The translations under genes were made by a program, and so were the position numbers. The notes beneath the pieces were generated by a model. That model saw nothing but the letters and a program-made list of their open reading frames with translations, was not told where the DNA came from and searched no databases. 34,980 nt of DNA from Frigoribacterium sp. Leaf8 (GTDB lineage Bacteria > Actinomycetota > Actinomycetes > Actinomycetales > Microbacteriaceae), in the NCBI RefSeq assembly GCF_001421165.1, contig NZ_LMKB01000005.1:1143923-1178902 (forward strand). Reading direction: 5' to 3'. This document shows, in pieces, positions 1 to 7,816 of the stretch (positions are counted from its first letter, which is position 1; each line of letters begins with the position of its first letter).

Positions 1-97
1 CATGGTCCTGTTCTTCCACGTCCTCATCATCGCCATCTCGGTCGTCGGCGCCGGCCTCATCTCGGCCGCCCTCGTGGGGCTCGCGACCTCGAAGTAG
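1..97 (+). CDS. 3' end of a membrane protein (partial)
   Basis: An open frame enters from the left edge and stops with TAG at 95-97. The visible tail (an ATG occurs at 2-4) is almost entirely hydrophobic, with FFHVLIIAISVVGAGLISAA followed by a short tail ending in TSK, so it reads as one membrane-spanning helix. It could be the C-terminus of a larger transporter or a 31-residue small membrane protein; the window edge prevents a decision. A hairpin at 123-148 follows the stop. Family unknown. Confidence 0.5.
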   Translation, partial: MVLFFHVLIIAISVVGAGLISAALVGLATSK

Positions 98-122
98 CGC
101 GCACCCCCTCGGCGTCGCTCGC

Positions 123-148
123 CCGGATGGAGGTCGTCGACCATCCGG
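123..148. terminator. hairpin after the leftmost gene
   Basis: CCGGATGG (123-130) and CCATCCGG (141-148) are perfect 8-bp arms around a 10-nt loop, 25 nt after the stop codon at 97. There is no T-tract, as is usual in very GC-rich actinobacteria, so the terminator role is inferred from position. Confidence 0.45.
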
Positions 149-182
149 CACGAGGTGGCGGAGTCGACCCCCAAAGACCCGT

Positions 183-212
183 TTGACGGTCGGACGCGTC
201 GGCCTGCACGAT
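183..212 (+). promoter_or_regulatory. candidate leaderless promoter of the ArsR-like gene
   Basis: TTGACG at 183-188 and CACGAT at 207-212 are separated by 18 nt. The predicted start of transcription falls on the ATG at 219, which supports that start over the TTG at 183. Confidence 0.4.
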
Positions 213-218
213 GGCCGC

Positions 219-752
219 ATGTCCGCACTCGACGAACTCCGCGCCACGGCCCACCCGATCCGCCTGCGCCTCCTGTCGCTCCTGACCGGCGTCGCGATGA
301 GCGCCGCCGAGGCCGGTCGCGAGCTCGGGCTGTCGCAGGCGACGGCGAGCTACCACCTGCGCGTGCTCGAGCGCGTGGGTCTCGTCGAGGTCGTCGAGGT
401 GGTCACGATCCGCGGCGGCGAGGCCAAGCGCTACCGGCACCTCTCGTCGGCGCAGCCGTTCCCCGTCGTCCCGCCCTCCGTCGACGGGACCGACGACGAC
501 ACCGACGCCGAACGCGCCCGCTACGTCGACGCCCTGGCCGACGAGCTGCGTCGCCGCTCCCCGCGGCGGGCGGATGGCCCCCAGATCTCGACCGACGCCG
601 AGCTCTGGGTCGACCCCGAGACCTGGCAGCGGGTCGTGCGCCACGTGGGTCACGCCTCCGCCCTCCTGCACGCCGCCGCGCAGCGCCCCCGGACGCCGGG
701 CACGAACCCGGTGTCGATGACGGCCGCCCTGTTCCCGATGAGGCGACCGTGA
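219..752 (+). CDS. ArsR-like winged-helix transcriptional regulator
   Basis: A 177-residue protein with an N-terminal winged-helix domain. Residues about 1-70 hold HPIRLRLLSLL, then the recognition-helix segment GLSQATASYHLRVLERVGLV, then a wing with RGGEAKRYRH. This is the ArsR/HTH_20 pattern of small cytoplasmic repressors. The C-terminal ~100 residues are acidic and unassigned; no clear metal-binding cysteine pair is visible, so a metal ligand is not implied. The ATG at 219 was chosen because the homologous domain begins there and a -10 box lies 6 nt upstream. Its stop overlaps the GTG of the MFS exporter by 4 bp (GTGA, 749-752), so it probably controls that exporter and is translationally coupled to it. 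Confidence 0.8.
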   Translation: MSALDELRATAHPIRLRLLSLLTGVAMSAAEAGRELGLSQATASYHLRVLERVGLVEVVEVVTIRGGEAKRYRHLSSAQPFPVVPPSVDGTDDDTDAERARYVDALADELRRRSPRRADGPQISTDAELWVDPETWQRVVRHVGHASALLHAAAQRPRTPGTNPVSMTAALFPMRRP

Positions 753-2101
753 CCGGGGACGCAGGAGGCGCCTCCTCGGTCCCCCGGGCCCCTCACGACC
801 GCCGGGGTCCCCTCGCACACGGCCCGTTCCGCTGGCTGCTCGCGGCTCGGACGACGGGCGTGCTCGGCAACGCCGTCGCCCCGATCGCCCTCGCGTTCGC
901 CGTGCTCGACCTGACCGGGTCAGCGGCCGACCTCGGCCTGGTCGTCGCGGCCCGGTCGATCGCCAACGTCGCGGTGCTGCTCTTCGGCGGCGTGATCGCC
1001 GACCGGCTGCGGCGAGACGTCGTGCTCGTCGGGACGTCGCTCGCCGCCGCCGGGACCCAGGCCGTCGTCGCCTCCCTCGTCGTCACGGGGTCGGCGACGA
1101 TCCCGCTGCTCGTCGTGCTGAGCGTGCTGAACGGGGCGGTCGCGGCCGTGAGCCTGCCCGCGGCGGCGGCCCTCGTGCCCGAGACGGTGCCCGACGCCCT
1201 GCTGCGGCCCGCCAACGCGCTGCTGCGCCTCGGCCTCAACGGCGGCAGCGTCGTCGGGGCGTCGGCGGGGGCGGGGATCGTGGCGGTGGTCGGTCCGGGC
1301 TGGGGCCTCGCCGTCGACGCGGCGGGCTTCGCCCTCGCGGGCGTGCTGTACTCGCGGCTGCGGCTGCCCGTCCGGCCCGGCAGCCCGTCGCGCGGCGGGG
1401 TCGGCTCCGGCGCGGGCGCGGGCGCGGGGGCGGGCGCTGGGGCGGGCGCTGGCTCAGGCCCGGGCTCGGGCCCGTCGGTGATCGCCGATCTGCGCGAGGG
1501 GTGGCAGGAGTTCACCCGGCGCTCGTGGGTCTGGATCGTGGTGGCGCAGTTCGCGGTGCTGAACGCCGCGTTCGTGGGGGCGACGACGGTGCTGGGCCCC
1601 GTCGTGGCGGACGGGTCGTTCGGGCGGGCGGCCTGGGGGTTGGTCGTCGCGGCCCAGACGGTCGGGCTCGGCCTCGGAGCCGTCATCGCCCTGCGCTGGC
1701 GGCCACGGCACGGCCTCGCCGTGGGCGTGGGGCTGATGGCCGTGACGGCGGTGCCGGTGGCGACGCTCGGACTGGCTCCGGTGGTGCCCGCGCTGGTGGT
1801 GGCCTTCCTGTTGGGCGGCGTCGCCCTCGAGATCTTCGCCATCTCGTGGGACCAGTCGTTGCAGAGCCACGTGCCCCGCGCCTCCCTGGCCCGGGTCTAC
1901 TCGTACGACATGGTCGGCTCGTTCGTGGCCGTGCCGCTCGGTGAGGTGTTCGCGGGGCCGGCGGCGCAGTACGTCGGCACGCGTCCGACGCTGCTCGTCT
2001 GCGCCGCGATCATCGTGGCGGCGACCCTCGCGGCCGTCTCGACGCCGGGTGTCCGCCGACTGACGACCGACGAGGTGCGCCCACGGGTCACCGAGCCCTG
2101 A
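749..2101 (+). CDS. MFS transporter (MFS_3 / EntS-like exporter)
   Basis: A 450-residue integral membrane protein with about 12 hydrophobic segments. After the first helix it has the loop-2/3 type motif GGVIADRLRRD characteristic of the major facilitator superfamily, and its layout (ISWDQSLQSHVPRASLARVYSYD late in the protein) resembles the MFS_3 group of efflux carriers. Substrate unknown. The start is the GTG at 749, which overlaps the regulator's stop. The central cytoplasmic loop (about residues 215-240) is a run of Gly-Ala dipeptides encoded by hexanucleotide repeats at about 1408-1460. Its last 14 bp overlap the end of the convergent umuC gene, leaving no room for a separate terminator. 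Confidence 0.85.
   Translation: MTGDAGGASSVPRAPHDRRGPLAHGPFRWLLAARTTGVLGNAVAPIALAFAVLDLTGSAADLGLVVAARSIANVAVLLFGGVIADRLRRDVVLVGTSLAAAGTQAVVASLVVTGSATIPLLVVLSVLNGAVAAVSLPAAAALVPETVPDALLRPANALLRLGLNGGSVVGASAGAGIVAVVGPGWGLAVDAAGFALAGVLYSRLRLPVRPGSPSRGGVGSGAGAGAGAGAGAGAGSGPGSGPSVIADLREGWQEFTRRSWVWIVVAQFAVLNAAFVGATTVLGPVVADGSFGRAAWGLVVAAQTVGLGLGAVIALRWRPRHGLAVGVGLMAVTAVPVATLGLAPVVPALVVAFLLGGVALEIFAISWDQSLQSHVPRASLARVYSYDMVGSFVAVPLGEVFAGPAAQYVGTRPTLLVCAAIIVAATLAAVSTPGVRRLTTDEVRPRVTEP
1408..1460 (+). repeat. in-frame Gly-Ala minisatellite in the MFS linker
   Basis: GGCGCG/GGGGCG/GGCGCT hexamers repeat about eight times and encode alternating Gly and Ala between the two six-helix halves of the transporter. 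Unit length is a multiple of three, so copy-number change would not shift the frame. Confidence 0.7.
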
Positions 2102-3407
2102 CGGTCGCCAACTCGTCCCAGTGGGTGGTGGCGCGGGGCGACACCATGTCGCGCTTCATCGACCACCCGCGACGGTGGCGGAGACCCGCGATGCCGAGCC
2201 CCAGGGTGTCCTCGCCGAACTTGCCGGCGATGCGGTCGATGACGGCGCCGTAGGCGGGCGGTGCCGCGTCGGCCTCGCCGAAGACGTCGAGGCTCGCATG
2301 TTCGTCGCGCGGGGTGAGCTCCATCAGGGTGACGCCCGCCCGGACGTAGCGCTTGCCGGGTTCGAGCTGCGGCCCGAGGGCGGCGATGGCCGAGCGGTAC
2401 AGCAGGGCGGCGTCGTCGGTGGGCTCGGGGAACGCCACCGACACCGAGTGGTTCGTGTGGGCGGCGCTGTCGGAGAACGGCGAGGTCGCGGTGAAGCACC
2501 GCATCATGCGCGTCAACGACCCCTGCCCGCGCAACCGGGCCGCGGCTCGCTGCGTGTAGACCGACAGGACCTCTTCGAGCTCGGTGACGGTCGTGATGGG
2601 CACCGCGAACGACCGCGAGTGGTAGATCTGCTCACGGTCGGGCTGCACCTGCTCGATCGGCAGGCAGTCGACCCCGCGCAGTTCGTGCACGACCCGGGCC
2701 TGCACGACGCCGAAGCGCGTGCGGATGCGGGCGGCGTCGGCGTCGCGGAGGTCGGCCGCGGTGTGGATGCCGAGCGGCGCGAGCTTCTTCGCGGTGCGGC
2801 GACCGATGCCCCAGACGTCGCCGACGTCGACGCTCGCGAGGATCGCCGTCTGCTGCTCGGGGGCGTAGCTGCCCAGGTGGCAGACGCCGGCGAGGGCGGC
2901 GTTCTGTTTCGAACCCCGGTTGGCGAGTTTGGCCAGGGTCTTGGTCGGGGCGATGCCGATGCTGACGGGTAGGCCGATGAGCTTGCGCAGGGCGCGGCGG
3001 ATCTCGCGGGCCTGGGCGATCGTGTCGTCGAGCGAACCGGTCAGCTCGATGAACGACTCGTCGATCGAGTACACCTCTTGGTCGCTGGTGTACCGACTCA
3101 GGATCTCGGCCGACCGCGCCGACATGTCGCCGTAGAGCTCGTAGTTGCTCGACACCGCGACCACGCCCTGCATCGCCGCGATCGGGGCGATGCTGTGCCA
3201 CGGTGCCGCCATGTCGACGTTCAGCGCCTTCGCCTCTTGCGAACGGGCGATGACGCAGCCGTCGTTGTTCGACAGCACGACCACCGGCCGCCCTTCGAGG
3301 GCCGGGTTGAAGACGCGCTCGCACGACACGTAGAAGTTGTTGGCGTCGACGATGGCGACGCTGCGCTCGGACGCGGTCGACCGGGATGTCGTAGCGGACT
3401 CAGACAC
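2088..3407 (-). CDS. umuC: Y-family DNA polymerase V catalytic subunit UmuC
   Basis: A 439-residue translesion polymerase, close to the 422 residues of E. coli UmuC. The palm motif VDANNFYVSCERVFNP places the first catalytic Asp at residue 21, and YSIDESF supplies Asp116/Glu117. SIGIAPTKTLAKLAN and the helix-hairpin-helix region GIGRRTAKKLAPLGI follow. The C-terminus (WSMKRDMVSPRATTHWDEL) matches the UmuC-specific tail rather than DinB. It starts with GTG at 3407 preceded by GAGGTG (3416-3421) and overlaps the end of umuD by 8 bp, so the two are cotranscribed. Expected role: error-prone lesion bypass with UmuD' and RecA. Confidence 0.95.
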   Translation of the reverse strand: MSESATTSRSTASERSVAIVDANNFYVSCERVFNPALEGRPVVVLSNNDGCVIARSQEAKALNVDMAAPWHSIAPIAAMQGVVAVSSNYELYGDMSARSAEILSRYTSDQEVYSIDESFIELTGSLDDTIAQAREIRRALRKLIGLPVSIGIAPTKTLAKLANRGSKQNAALAGVCHLGSYAPEQQTAILASVDVGDVWGIGRRTAKKLAPLGIHTAADLRDADAARIRTRFGVVQARVVHELRGVDCLPIEQVQPDREQIYHSRSFAVPITTVTELEEVLSVYTQRAAARLRGQGSLTRMMRCFTATSPFSDSAAHTNHSVSVAFPEPTDDAALLYRSAIAALGPQLEPGKRYVRAGVTLMELTPRDEHASLDVFGEADAAPPAYGAVIDRIAGKFGEDTLGLGIAGLRHRRGWSMKRDMVSPRATTHWDELATVRAR

Positions 3408-3831
3408 GGTGCAGGCACCTCGTCACGACGCCCCAGATCGTCGCCTCGTCGAGCTCGGACAGCACGATCTCGGGGTAGGCCGGGTTCTCGGGGCTGAGCA
3501 CCATCTGCCCCTGCCGGTACGAGAGGCGCTTGACGGTGAGCTCGGCGTTGACGACCGCGACGACCACGTGGCCGTCGTGGGCGTCGAGCCCCCGGTCGAC
3601 GACGAGCTCGTCACCGTCGAAGATGCCGGCGCCGGTCATGCTGTCGCCGCTGACCCGCACCAGGAACGTCGCGGTGGGGTCGCGCATCAGGTGCCGGTTG
3701 AGGTCGACCGGCCCGTTGTAGTAGCCCTGCGCCGGAGAGGGGAAACCGGCGTGGACGGCTTCGGCGGCCTGCTGCGGCAACAGGTGGTCGGGACGTTCGT
3801 CGCCCCCGACGGGGCCGATGACGGCGGTCAC
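3400..3831 (-). CDS. umuD: UmuD-like S24 peptidase, polymerase V accessory subunit
   Basis: A 143-residue LexA/UmuD-fold serine protease. With the GTG at 3831 as start, the predicted self-cleavage site is Ala28-Gly29 (AGFPSPAQ), the nucleophile is Ser64 (VSGDSM) and the general base is Lys101 (LTVKRL). Cleavage-site to Ser (35) and Ser to Lys (37) spacings equal those of E. coli UmuD. There is no N-terminal DNA-binding domain, which excludes LexA. The start at 3831 is preferred because GAGGG lies about 6 nt upstream; a GTG at 3846 would add five residues without a ribosome site. I did not find a convincing LexA box upstream. Confidence 0.92.
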   Translation of the reverse strand: MTAVIGPVGGDERPDHLLPQQAAEAVHAGFPSPAQGYYNGPVDLNRHLMRDPTATFLVRVSGDSMTGAGIFDGDELVVDRGLDAHDGHVVVAVVNAELTVKRLSYRQGQMVLSPENPAYPEIVLSELDEATIWGVVTRCLHRV

Positions 3832-4141
3832 CGTGTGCCCTCGCACCCGGCACGGGGGTCGCCGAGGAGGCGCACGCCGGTTCGCACGGACGACTGCCGG
3901 TGATCTCTCATCACGCCTCCCACCGAGGACGCTACGTCAGACCACCGACACCGCGCTCCGCGCCGGGACGGCCGCCCCGCCGCGACCGCCGACCCCGCGG
4001 GTGCCGCACCACCGCGACCACCGACCCCACGAGTGCCGCGCCACCGGCACGACGTCCCGCCCCGGCACCTCGGGCCACCCCCCGCCGCCCCGGCACTCCG
4101 GCACCCCGCCCTGCGCGTCGCCACGCGGTGCGGTGCGGTGC

Positions 4142-4235
4142 GGGCAATTCCTGCCTCGTGCTGCGACGTTCCGCGGCGGCCCCGAGCCTCCGGGCCCGGG
4201 TATTCGCGCTGCGGCACCATCCCGGAGTTGCCGAC
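4142..4235. repeat. ~90-bp inverted-repeat element, copy 1
   Basis: Left end GGGCAATTCCTGCC (from 4142) and right end CCCGGAGTTGCCGAC (4221-4235) are imperfect inverted copies of the shared end TGTCGGCAATTCC. The left arm continues as CTCGTGCTGCG, which is the reverse complement of the right arm CGCAGCACGAG of copy 3. Confidence 0.65.
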
Positions 4236-4358
4236 GCGGATCATGGTGACGCGCGGTCCCGACCGGAGCCGAGCCCGCCCGCACCCCCGGCACGCCCCGC
4301 CGCCACCCTGGCACCCCGGCGCCCCGCTCAACCCGCCCTGCGCGTCGCCTCGCGGTGC

Positions 4359-4454
4359 GGGCAATTCCTGCCTGGTGTCGCACCGAGCTGCGCGAGCCCC
4401 GGGACTCGGGGCCCGGGATTCGGCGCTGCGGCACCAGCCCGGAGTTGCCGACAC
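4359..4454. repeat. ~90-bp inverted-repeat element, copy 2
   Basis: GGGCAATTCCTGCC on the left and CCCGGAGTTGCCGACAC (4438-4454) on the right repeat the organisation of copy 1, offset by 217 bp. It lies between the DUF2254 gene's 3' end and umuD. Confidence 0.65.
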
Positions 4455-4566
4455 GAGTGCGTGACGACCCGAGCGCACGGCACGGTCACGACGCGACGTG
4501 CACGTCCGCACTGCCGAGCCCCGCCCCCCGGCACGCAGGCGCGTGCGGTCGTCGGCGGCGGGAGCC

Positions 4567-5799
4567 TCAGCCGGCGAGGGCGTCCCGGAGGGCGGTCCCG
4601 TGATCGACCAGTCGACCGGCGCGGGCCGACGGGGCCACCTCGTCGAGCCGCTCGACGAGGCGCAGCGCGGCCGCCAGCACGGCCGGTTGGTCGGGGGCGT
4701 AGGTGCGGACGGTGTGGAACAGCGAGTCGACGAGCGCCTCCACCGACGGCCACGTGACGAGGACGGCGGGTGCACCCCGGTCGTCCAGCAGCGCCGTGAC
4801 GGGCTCGCCCCGACGCCACAGCGGGACGAGCACTCCGGCCGACATGTCGAGCGCGCTCACCGCGGTGTACGGGTCGTTGCTCCCCGAGGCGAGACCGCGC
4901 ACGGCGATCTCGACGAGTTGCTGCAGGGCGAACCCGACGTCCTGGTGAGGCGTCCGGGCGGGCCCCAGGGTGGTCGCCCGTCGCAGTTCACGGACCGTGT
5001 CGGACCCCGGGGAGGCGCTGGTCACCGCGAGCGGGTCCCCCACGATCACGTACCGGCCGGGCATCGCGACGACCTCCACGACGAGGCCGTCACGCACGGC
5101 GACGCGTCGGAGCGCCTCGAACGCGACGGTCTGCACGTAGCCGTCGGCGTCGGCACGGACGACGGCCGCGTCGGCCGGGAGCGGACCGTCCGCCGAGGAC
5201 CGGACCCGCGCCTCCTGGCTGACGTCGTCGGCGGGGCTCGTGGGGTAGACGACGTCGGTCACGGCCCGGAGGTCGTCGAGCACGCGCGCCTGCAACGAGG
5301 TGATCTGCACCGAACCGGCGATGTGGTGGATGAAGAAGACCAGCACCCCCACGTCGAACACGCTGAGCAGGACCGCGACGTGGACGGCGATCACCGGGAC
5401 GAACGCGCTGGTGTCGTCGACCTCGGTGTGGACGGTGCGCATCACGACGATGCAGTAGAGGAAGGTCGAGGTGAAGGTCGCCAGCACGAACTGGTTGGCA
5501 CGGTCGGCCATGAAGTTGCGGACGAGTCGCGGGCCGTAGGTCGACGACGTCGTGGCGAGCACCGAGATCGTGATCGAGAACGACGTCCCGGCCACGGTCA
5601 GCATCGACGTCCCGATGCCCGAGAGCAACGACCGTCCCCCGGAGGCGCTGAGGGCACCCAGCAGCGGCAGCCCCTCGGTCACCGTCGTCGGCAGGGACCT
5701 GTCGACCGTCACCAACACCTCGGCGAGGACGACGGCGACGAGCCCGAACACGGCGGGCAGGAACCAGAACGACTCCCGCACGCGGGTCAACGACAGCAT
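4567..5799 (-). CDS. DUF2254 family membrane protein
   Basis: A 410-residue protein. The N-terminal ~170 residues carry about four hydrophobic helices (for example SFWFLPAVFGLVAVVLAEV near residues 10-28), and the remainder is a soluble acidic C-terminal half with SNDPYTAVSALD near residue 310. Both the layout and the segment FSITISVLATTSSTYGPRLVRNF are typical of the DUF2254 family, whose function is not established. The ATG at 5799 is chosen because it precedes the first helix directly and TACGCT (5807-5812, minus strand) lies 7 nt upstream, suggesting a leaderless mRNA. It is separated from the upstream TetR gene by 74 bp and may be transcribed alone. Confidence 0.85.
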   Translation of the reverse strand: MLSLTRVRESFWFLPAVFGLVAVVLAEVLVTVDRSLPTTVTEGLPLLGALSASGGRSLLSGIGTSMLTVAGTSFSITISVLATTSSTYGPRLVRNFMADRANQFVLATFTSTFLYCIVVMRTVHTEVDDTSAFVPVIAVHVAVLLSVFDVGVLVFFIHHIAGSVQITSLQARVLDDLRAVTDVVYPTSPADDVSQEARVRSSADGPLPADAAVVRADADGYVQTVAFEALRRVAVRDGLVVEVVAMPGRYVIVGDPLAVTSASPGSDTVRELRRATTLGPARTPHQDVGFALQQLVEIAVRGLASGSNDPYTAVSALDMSAGVLVPLWRRGEPVTALLDDRGAPAVLVTWPSVEALVDSLFHTVRTYAPDQPAVLAAALRLVERLDEVAPSARAGRLVDHGTALRDALAG

Positions 5800-5806
5800 G
5801 CCGCCG

Positions 5807-5812
5807 AGCGTA
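5807..5812 (-). promoter_or_regulatory. candidate -10 box, DUF2254 gene
   Basis: TACGCT read leftward, 7 nt before the ATG at 5799; fits the window's recurring leaderless spacing. No clear -35 box. Confidence 0.3.
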
Positions 5813-5873
5813 GACGGTGCCTCCCGCCGGGCACCGCCGGAGGGGAGGACGCCGCCACCGACGCCCCCGCCGA

Positions 5874-6476
5874 TCAGCGGGTCGTGACCACGCGCCGTCC
5901 GAGGTCGGAGTCGAGCATCGTGTCCATGGCCGTGCCCACCAGGCGGTCCCCGAGGGGGCGCTCGATGCGGCCGGAGGCGACCAGCGAGGCGATCCCCTGC
6001 ATCGTCGCCGCGAAGAGCATCTTGAAGTGGTCGCGCGACTCGTCACCGGACGCCTCGGACTCCGTCGGCCCCAGGGCTCCGTCGAGGACGGCGAAGAGGG
6101 TGCCCGCCGCCTCGTGCACGGCCTCGGGCTTCGTCGTCACCTTGGTCTGGAACATGAGCTCCATCAGCGCGGCATCGTCGACGGCGAAGTCGACGTAGGC
6201 CCGGGCGACGCGATGGAGGCGTTCCGTCCGACCTCCCCCGCCGTCGAGCGCGCGTCGGACCGCGGTGGTGAGCCGCTCGAACCCGGCTCCGGCGAGCGCG
6301 TCGAGCAGCGCCTGCCGATCGACGAAGTGGCTCCGGGGGGCACCGTGACTGACCCCGGCCCGACGGGCGAGGTCGCGGAGCGAGAGGCCGTCGACGCCGG
6401 ACTCGCGCACGACCTCGATCGCCTCGTCCAGCAGCACGGCGCGCAGGTTCCCGTGGTGGAAGGGCCGCTGCGTCAT
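5874..6476 (-). CDS. TetR/AcrR family transcriptional regulator
   Basis: A 200-residue repressor with an N-terminal TetR DNA-binding domain. Residues about 8-55 include HHGNLRAVLLDEAIEVVRES, then GVDGLSLRDLARRAGVSHGA and HFVDRQALLDAL. The C-terminal ligand domain is all-helical and unassigned. It is divergent from the NAD(P)-binding oxidoreductase gene at 6539 across only 62 bp, which contain a perfect 15-bp palindrome (6497-6511), so it very likely represses that gene and perhaps itself. TAGGAT (6483-6488, minus) lies 6 nt before the ATG, suggesting a leaderless transcript. The effector is unknown. Confidence 0.9.
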   Translation of the reverse strand: MTQRPFHHGNLRAVLLDEAIEVVRESGVDGLSLRDLARRAGVSHGAPRSHFVDRQALLDALAGAGFERLTTAVRRALDGGGGRTERLHRVARAYVDFAVDDAALMELMFQTKVTTKPEAVHEAAGTLFAVLDGALGPTESEASGDESRDHFKMLFAATMQGIASLVASGRIERPLGDRLVGTAMDTMLDSDLGRRVVTTR

Positions 6477-6482
6477 GCCTCG

Positions 6483-6488
6483 ATCCTA
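6483..6488 (-). promoter_or_regulatory. candidate -10 box, TetR gene
   Basis: TAGGAT read leftward with 6 nt to the ATG at 6476, placing transcription start on the start codon. Confidence 0.4.
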
Positions 6489-6496
6489 ATCCCCGA

Positions 6497-6511
6497 CTAG
6501 TCATTGACTAG
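6497..6511. promoter_or_regulatory. TetR operator candidate
   Basis: CTAGTCATTGACTAG has perfect 7-bp arms (CTAGTCA/TGACTAG) around one central base. It overlaps the -35 box (6505-6510) of the rightward gene and sits upstream of the regulator's own -10 box. A further ACTAG occurs at 6514-6518. Confidence 0.65.
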
Positions 6512-6532
6512 ATACTAGACACCGCCTAGATT
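6505..6532 (+). promoter_or_regulatory. leaderless promoter of the oxidoreductase gene
   Basis: TTGACT (6505-6510), 16-nt spacer, TAGATT (6527-6532). Transcription would begin at about 6539, which is the A of the ATG; no ribosome-binding site exists upstream. Confidence 0.55.
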
Positions 6533-6538
6533 GAGGCC

Positions 6539-7189
6539 ATGACGACTCCACGCACCCTCCTCGTGCTCGGCGCCACGGGGCAGACCGGGCAGCACTTCAC
6601 GCGACTGGCACTCGACGCCGGGCATCGACTCCGCGCTCTCGCGCGGACGCCCGGCAAGCTCGCGATCGAGCACGACGACCTCGAGGTCGTCCAGGGCTCC
6701 CTCGACGACGACCTCGACCTCGACGCCCTGCTCGGCGGCGTCGACGCCGTCGTGATGATGGTCGGGGACGCGGCCGCCCAACGCGAGCGGCAGGTGAACG
6801 CGACCTTCGTCCGAGCGCTCGTCCCCGCCATGCGCCGCAGCGGCACGCGGCGACTCCTGTACCAGGCCGGGGGCCTGAGCGCGGCACCGGGCAAGCCCCT
6901 CGCACCGGTGCTGCGGATCGTCCGCAGCACGATCGCCCGCGCGTACATCGGCCAGCACGAGGACAACGAGGCCGTCATGCGCTACCTCGACCAGGACGCC
7001 CGTGACGTCGAGTGGATGGTCCACCGGGCCGGCATCGGCTCCGACGGCCCGTCCAAGGGCGAACTGCACCGCTCCTCCTCGTTCATCAGCATCGGCACGT
7101 TCGCCGACTGCGCCGCCTACGACCTGCGGCTGCTCTTCGATGATTCGGCCGTCCACACCTGCGACGGCAGCCGCTACCGGCGGGGCTGA
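6539..7189 (+). CDS. NAD(P)-binding oxidoreductase, NmrA-like/atypical SDR
   Basis: A 216-residue cytoplasmic Rossmann-fold protein. The dinucleotide motif VLGATGQTGQHF (residues 9-20; GxxGxxG) opens the domain, followed by RALARTPGKL and DAVVMMVGD at the end of the fourth strand. No classical YxxxK catalytic pair is visible, which fits the atypical SDR/NAD(P)H-binding group that includes flavin/biliverdin reductase-like and NmrA-like proteins. The precise substrate cannot be assigned. It is divergent from, and probably repressed by, the adjacent TetR regulator, and it converges with the second TetR gene at 7214 with a 24-bp gap. Confidence 0.85.
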   Translation: MTTPRTLLVLGATGQTGQHFTRLALDAGHRLRALARTPGKLAIEHDDLEVVQGSLDDDLDLDALLGGVDAVVMMVGDAAAQRERQVNATFVRALVPAMRRSGTRRLLYQAGGLSAAPGKPLAPVLRIVRSTIARAYIGQHEDNEAVMRYLDQDARDVEWMVHRAGIGSDGPSKGELHRSSSFISIGTFADCAAYDLRLLFDDSAVHTCDGSRYRRG

Positions 7190-7213
7190 TCGACCACCGG
7201 AGCTGCTGATCGA

Positions 7214-7810
7214 CTACCGCGGGGCGCTGGTCCGCAGGGCGGCGGCGAGGACGACCTCGAGAGCCTGCACCTGGCGCGCCGCGGTCCAGCGGCCGGGGTC
7301 GCCGGTCGCCAGGCTCGAGACCCCCTCCACCGCCGCGACGAGGGCCGCCGCCCGGGTGCCCGCCTCGTCGTGGCCCCCGGGATCACCGACCCCGAGCAGT
7401 CGCGTCAGACGGTCGGCGAAGGCGCGGCTGGCGAGGGCGTGCCGCTCGGCCAGGACGGGATCGTCGAGCGCCGCGGCCAGGAAGCCGACCCACACGCGGG
7501 CCTCGGCGAGACGCTCGTCGTCGGTCGGCAGGGTGCCCAGGACGACGGCGCGTACGGCGGCCACCGCGTCGCCGGCATCGCCCTCGAGCGCGTCCGAGCG
7601 CTCGCGGGTGCGCTCGTGGAGCACGTCCCGGGCGTGGAGCAGCAGGGCCTGCTTGTCCCGGAAGGTGTGCAGGACGAGGCCCGTGGTGCAGCCCGCCCGT
7701 TCGGCGACCGCGCGGAGGGTGAGCCCCGTCGGCCCGCGCTCGGCGAGGGTCGTGAACACGGCGTCCGAGAGACGCCTCCGGGTGTCGTCCACGTCACGCG
7801 TCCTGCTCAT
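7214..7810 (-). CDS. TetR/AcrR family transcriptional regulator
   Basis: A 198-residue repressor. The N-terminal domain shows TRRRLSDAVFTTLAERGPTG, then LTLRAVAERAGCTTGLVLHT and FRDKQALLLHARDVL. The C-terminal domain has VWVGFLAAALDDPVLAERH, a pattern common in TetR_C_6-like regulators. The ATG at 7810 is chosen over far upstream starts because the family begins here and TACGAT lies 6 nt before it. The gene is divergent from a GNAT acetyltransferase at 7862, and the 51-bp gap holds alternating GTAAC/GTTAC half-sites that probably form its operator. Confidence 0.9.
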   Translation of the reverse strand: MSRTRDVDDTRRRLSDAVFTTLAERGPTGLTLRAVAERAGCTTGLVLHTFRDKQALLLHARDVLHERTRERSDALEGDAGDAVAAVRAVVLGTLPTDDERLAEARVWVGFLAAALDDPVLAERHALASRAFADRLTRLLGVGDPGGHDEAGTRAAALVAAVEGVSSLATGDPGRWTAARQVQALEVVLAAALRTSAPR

Positions 7811-7816
7811 CCCGTG

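Larger units (their letters stand above)
3847..4566. repeat. 720-bp gene-free gap with tandemly duplicated GC-rich repeat
   Basis: Open frames here are Arg/Pro/Ala-rich and not protein-like. At 3978-4044 a ~33-bp unit (CCGCGACC then CCGACCCC then GTGCCGC) occurs twice in tandem. A larger unit is present twice at about 4083-4240 and 4299-4460 with a 217-bp offset, each containing CCCTGCGCGTCGCC, GCGGTGCGG, GCAATTCCTGCCT and GGAGTTGCCGAC in the same order. The rest of the gap shows nothing recognisable. Confidence 0.75.

Noticed and set aside
3850-3900. SOS box before umuD
   Set aside because: GCGAACCGG near 3880 lacks the second half of a GAAC/GTTC palindrome.
4083-4460. CRISPR-like array
   Set aside because: Only two copies of a long imperfect unit, no regular spacers and no cas genes.
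4498-6198. 566-residue plus-strand open frame
   Set aside because: Antisense to the DUF2254 and TetR genes; His/Arg/Asp-rich without any domain, a high-GC shadow.
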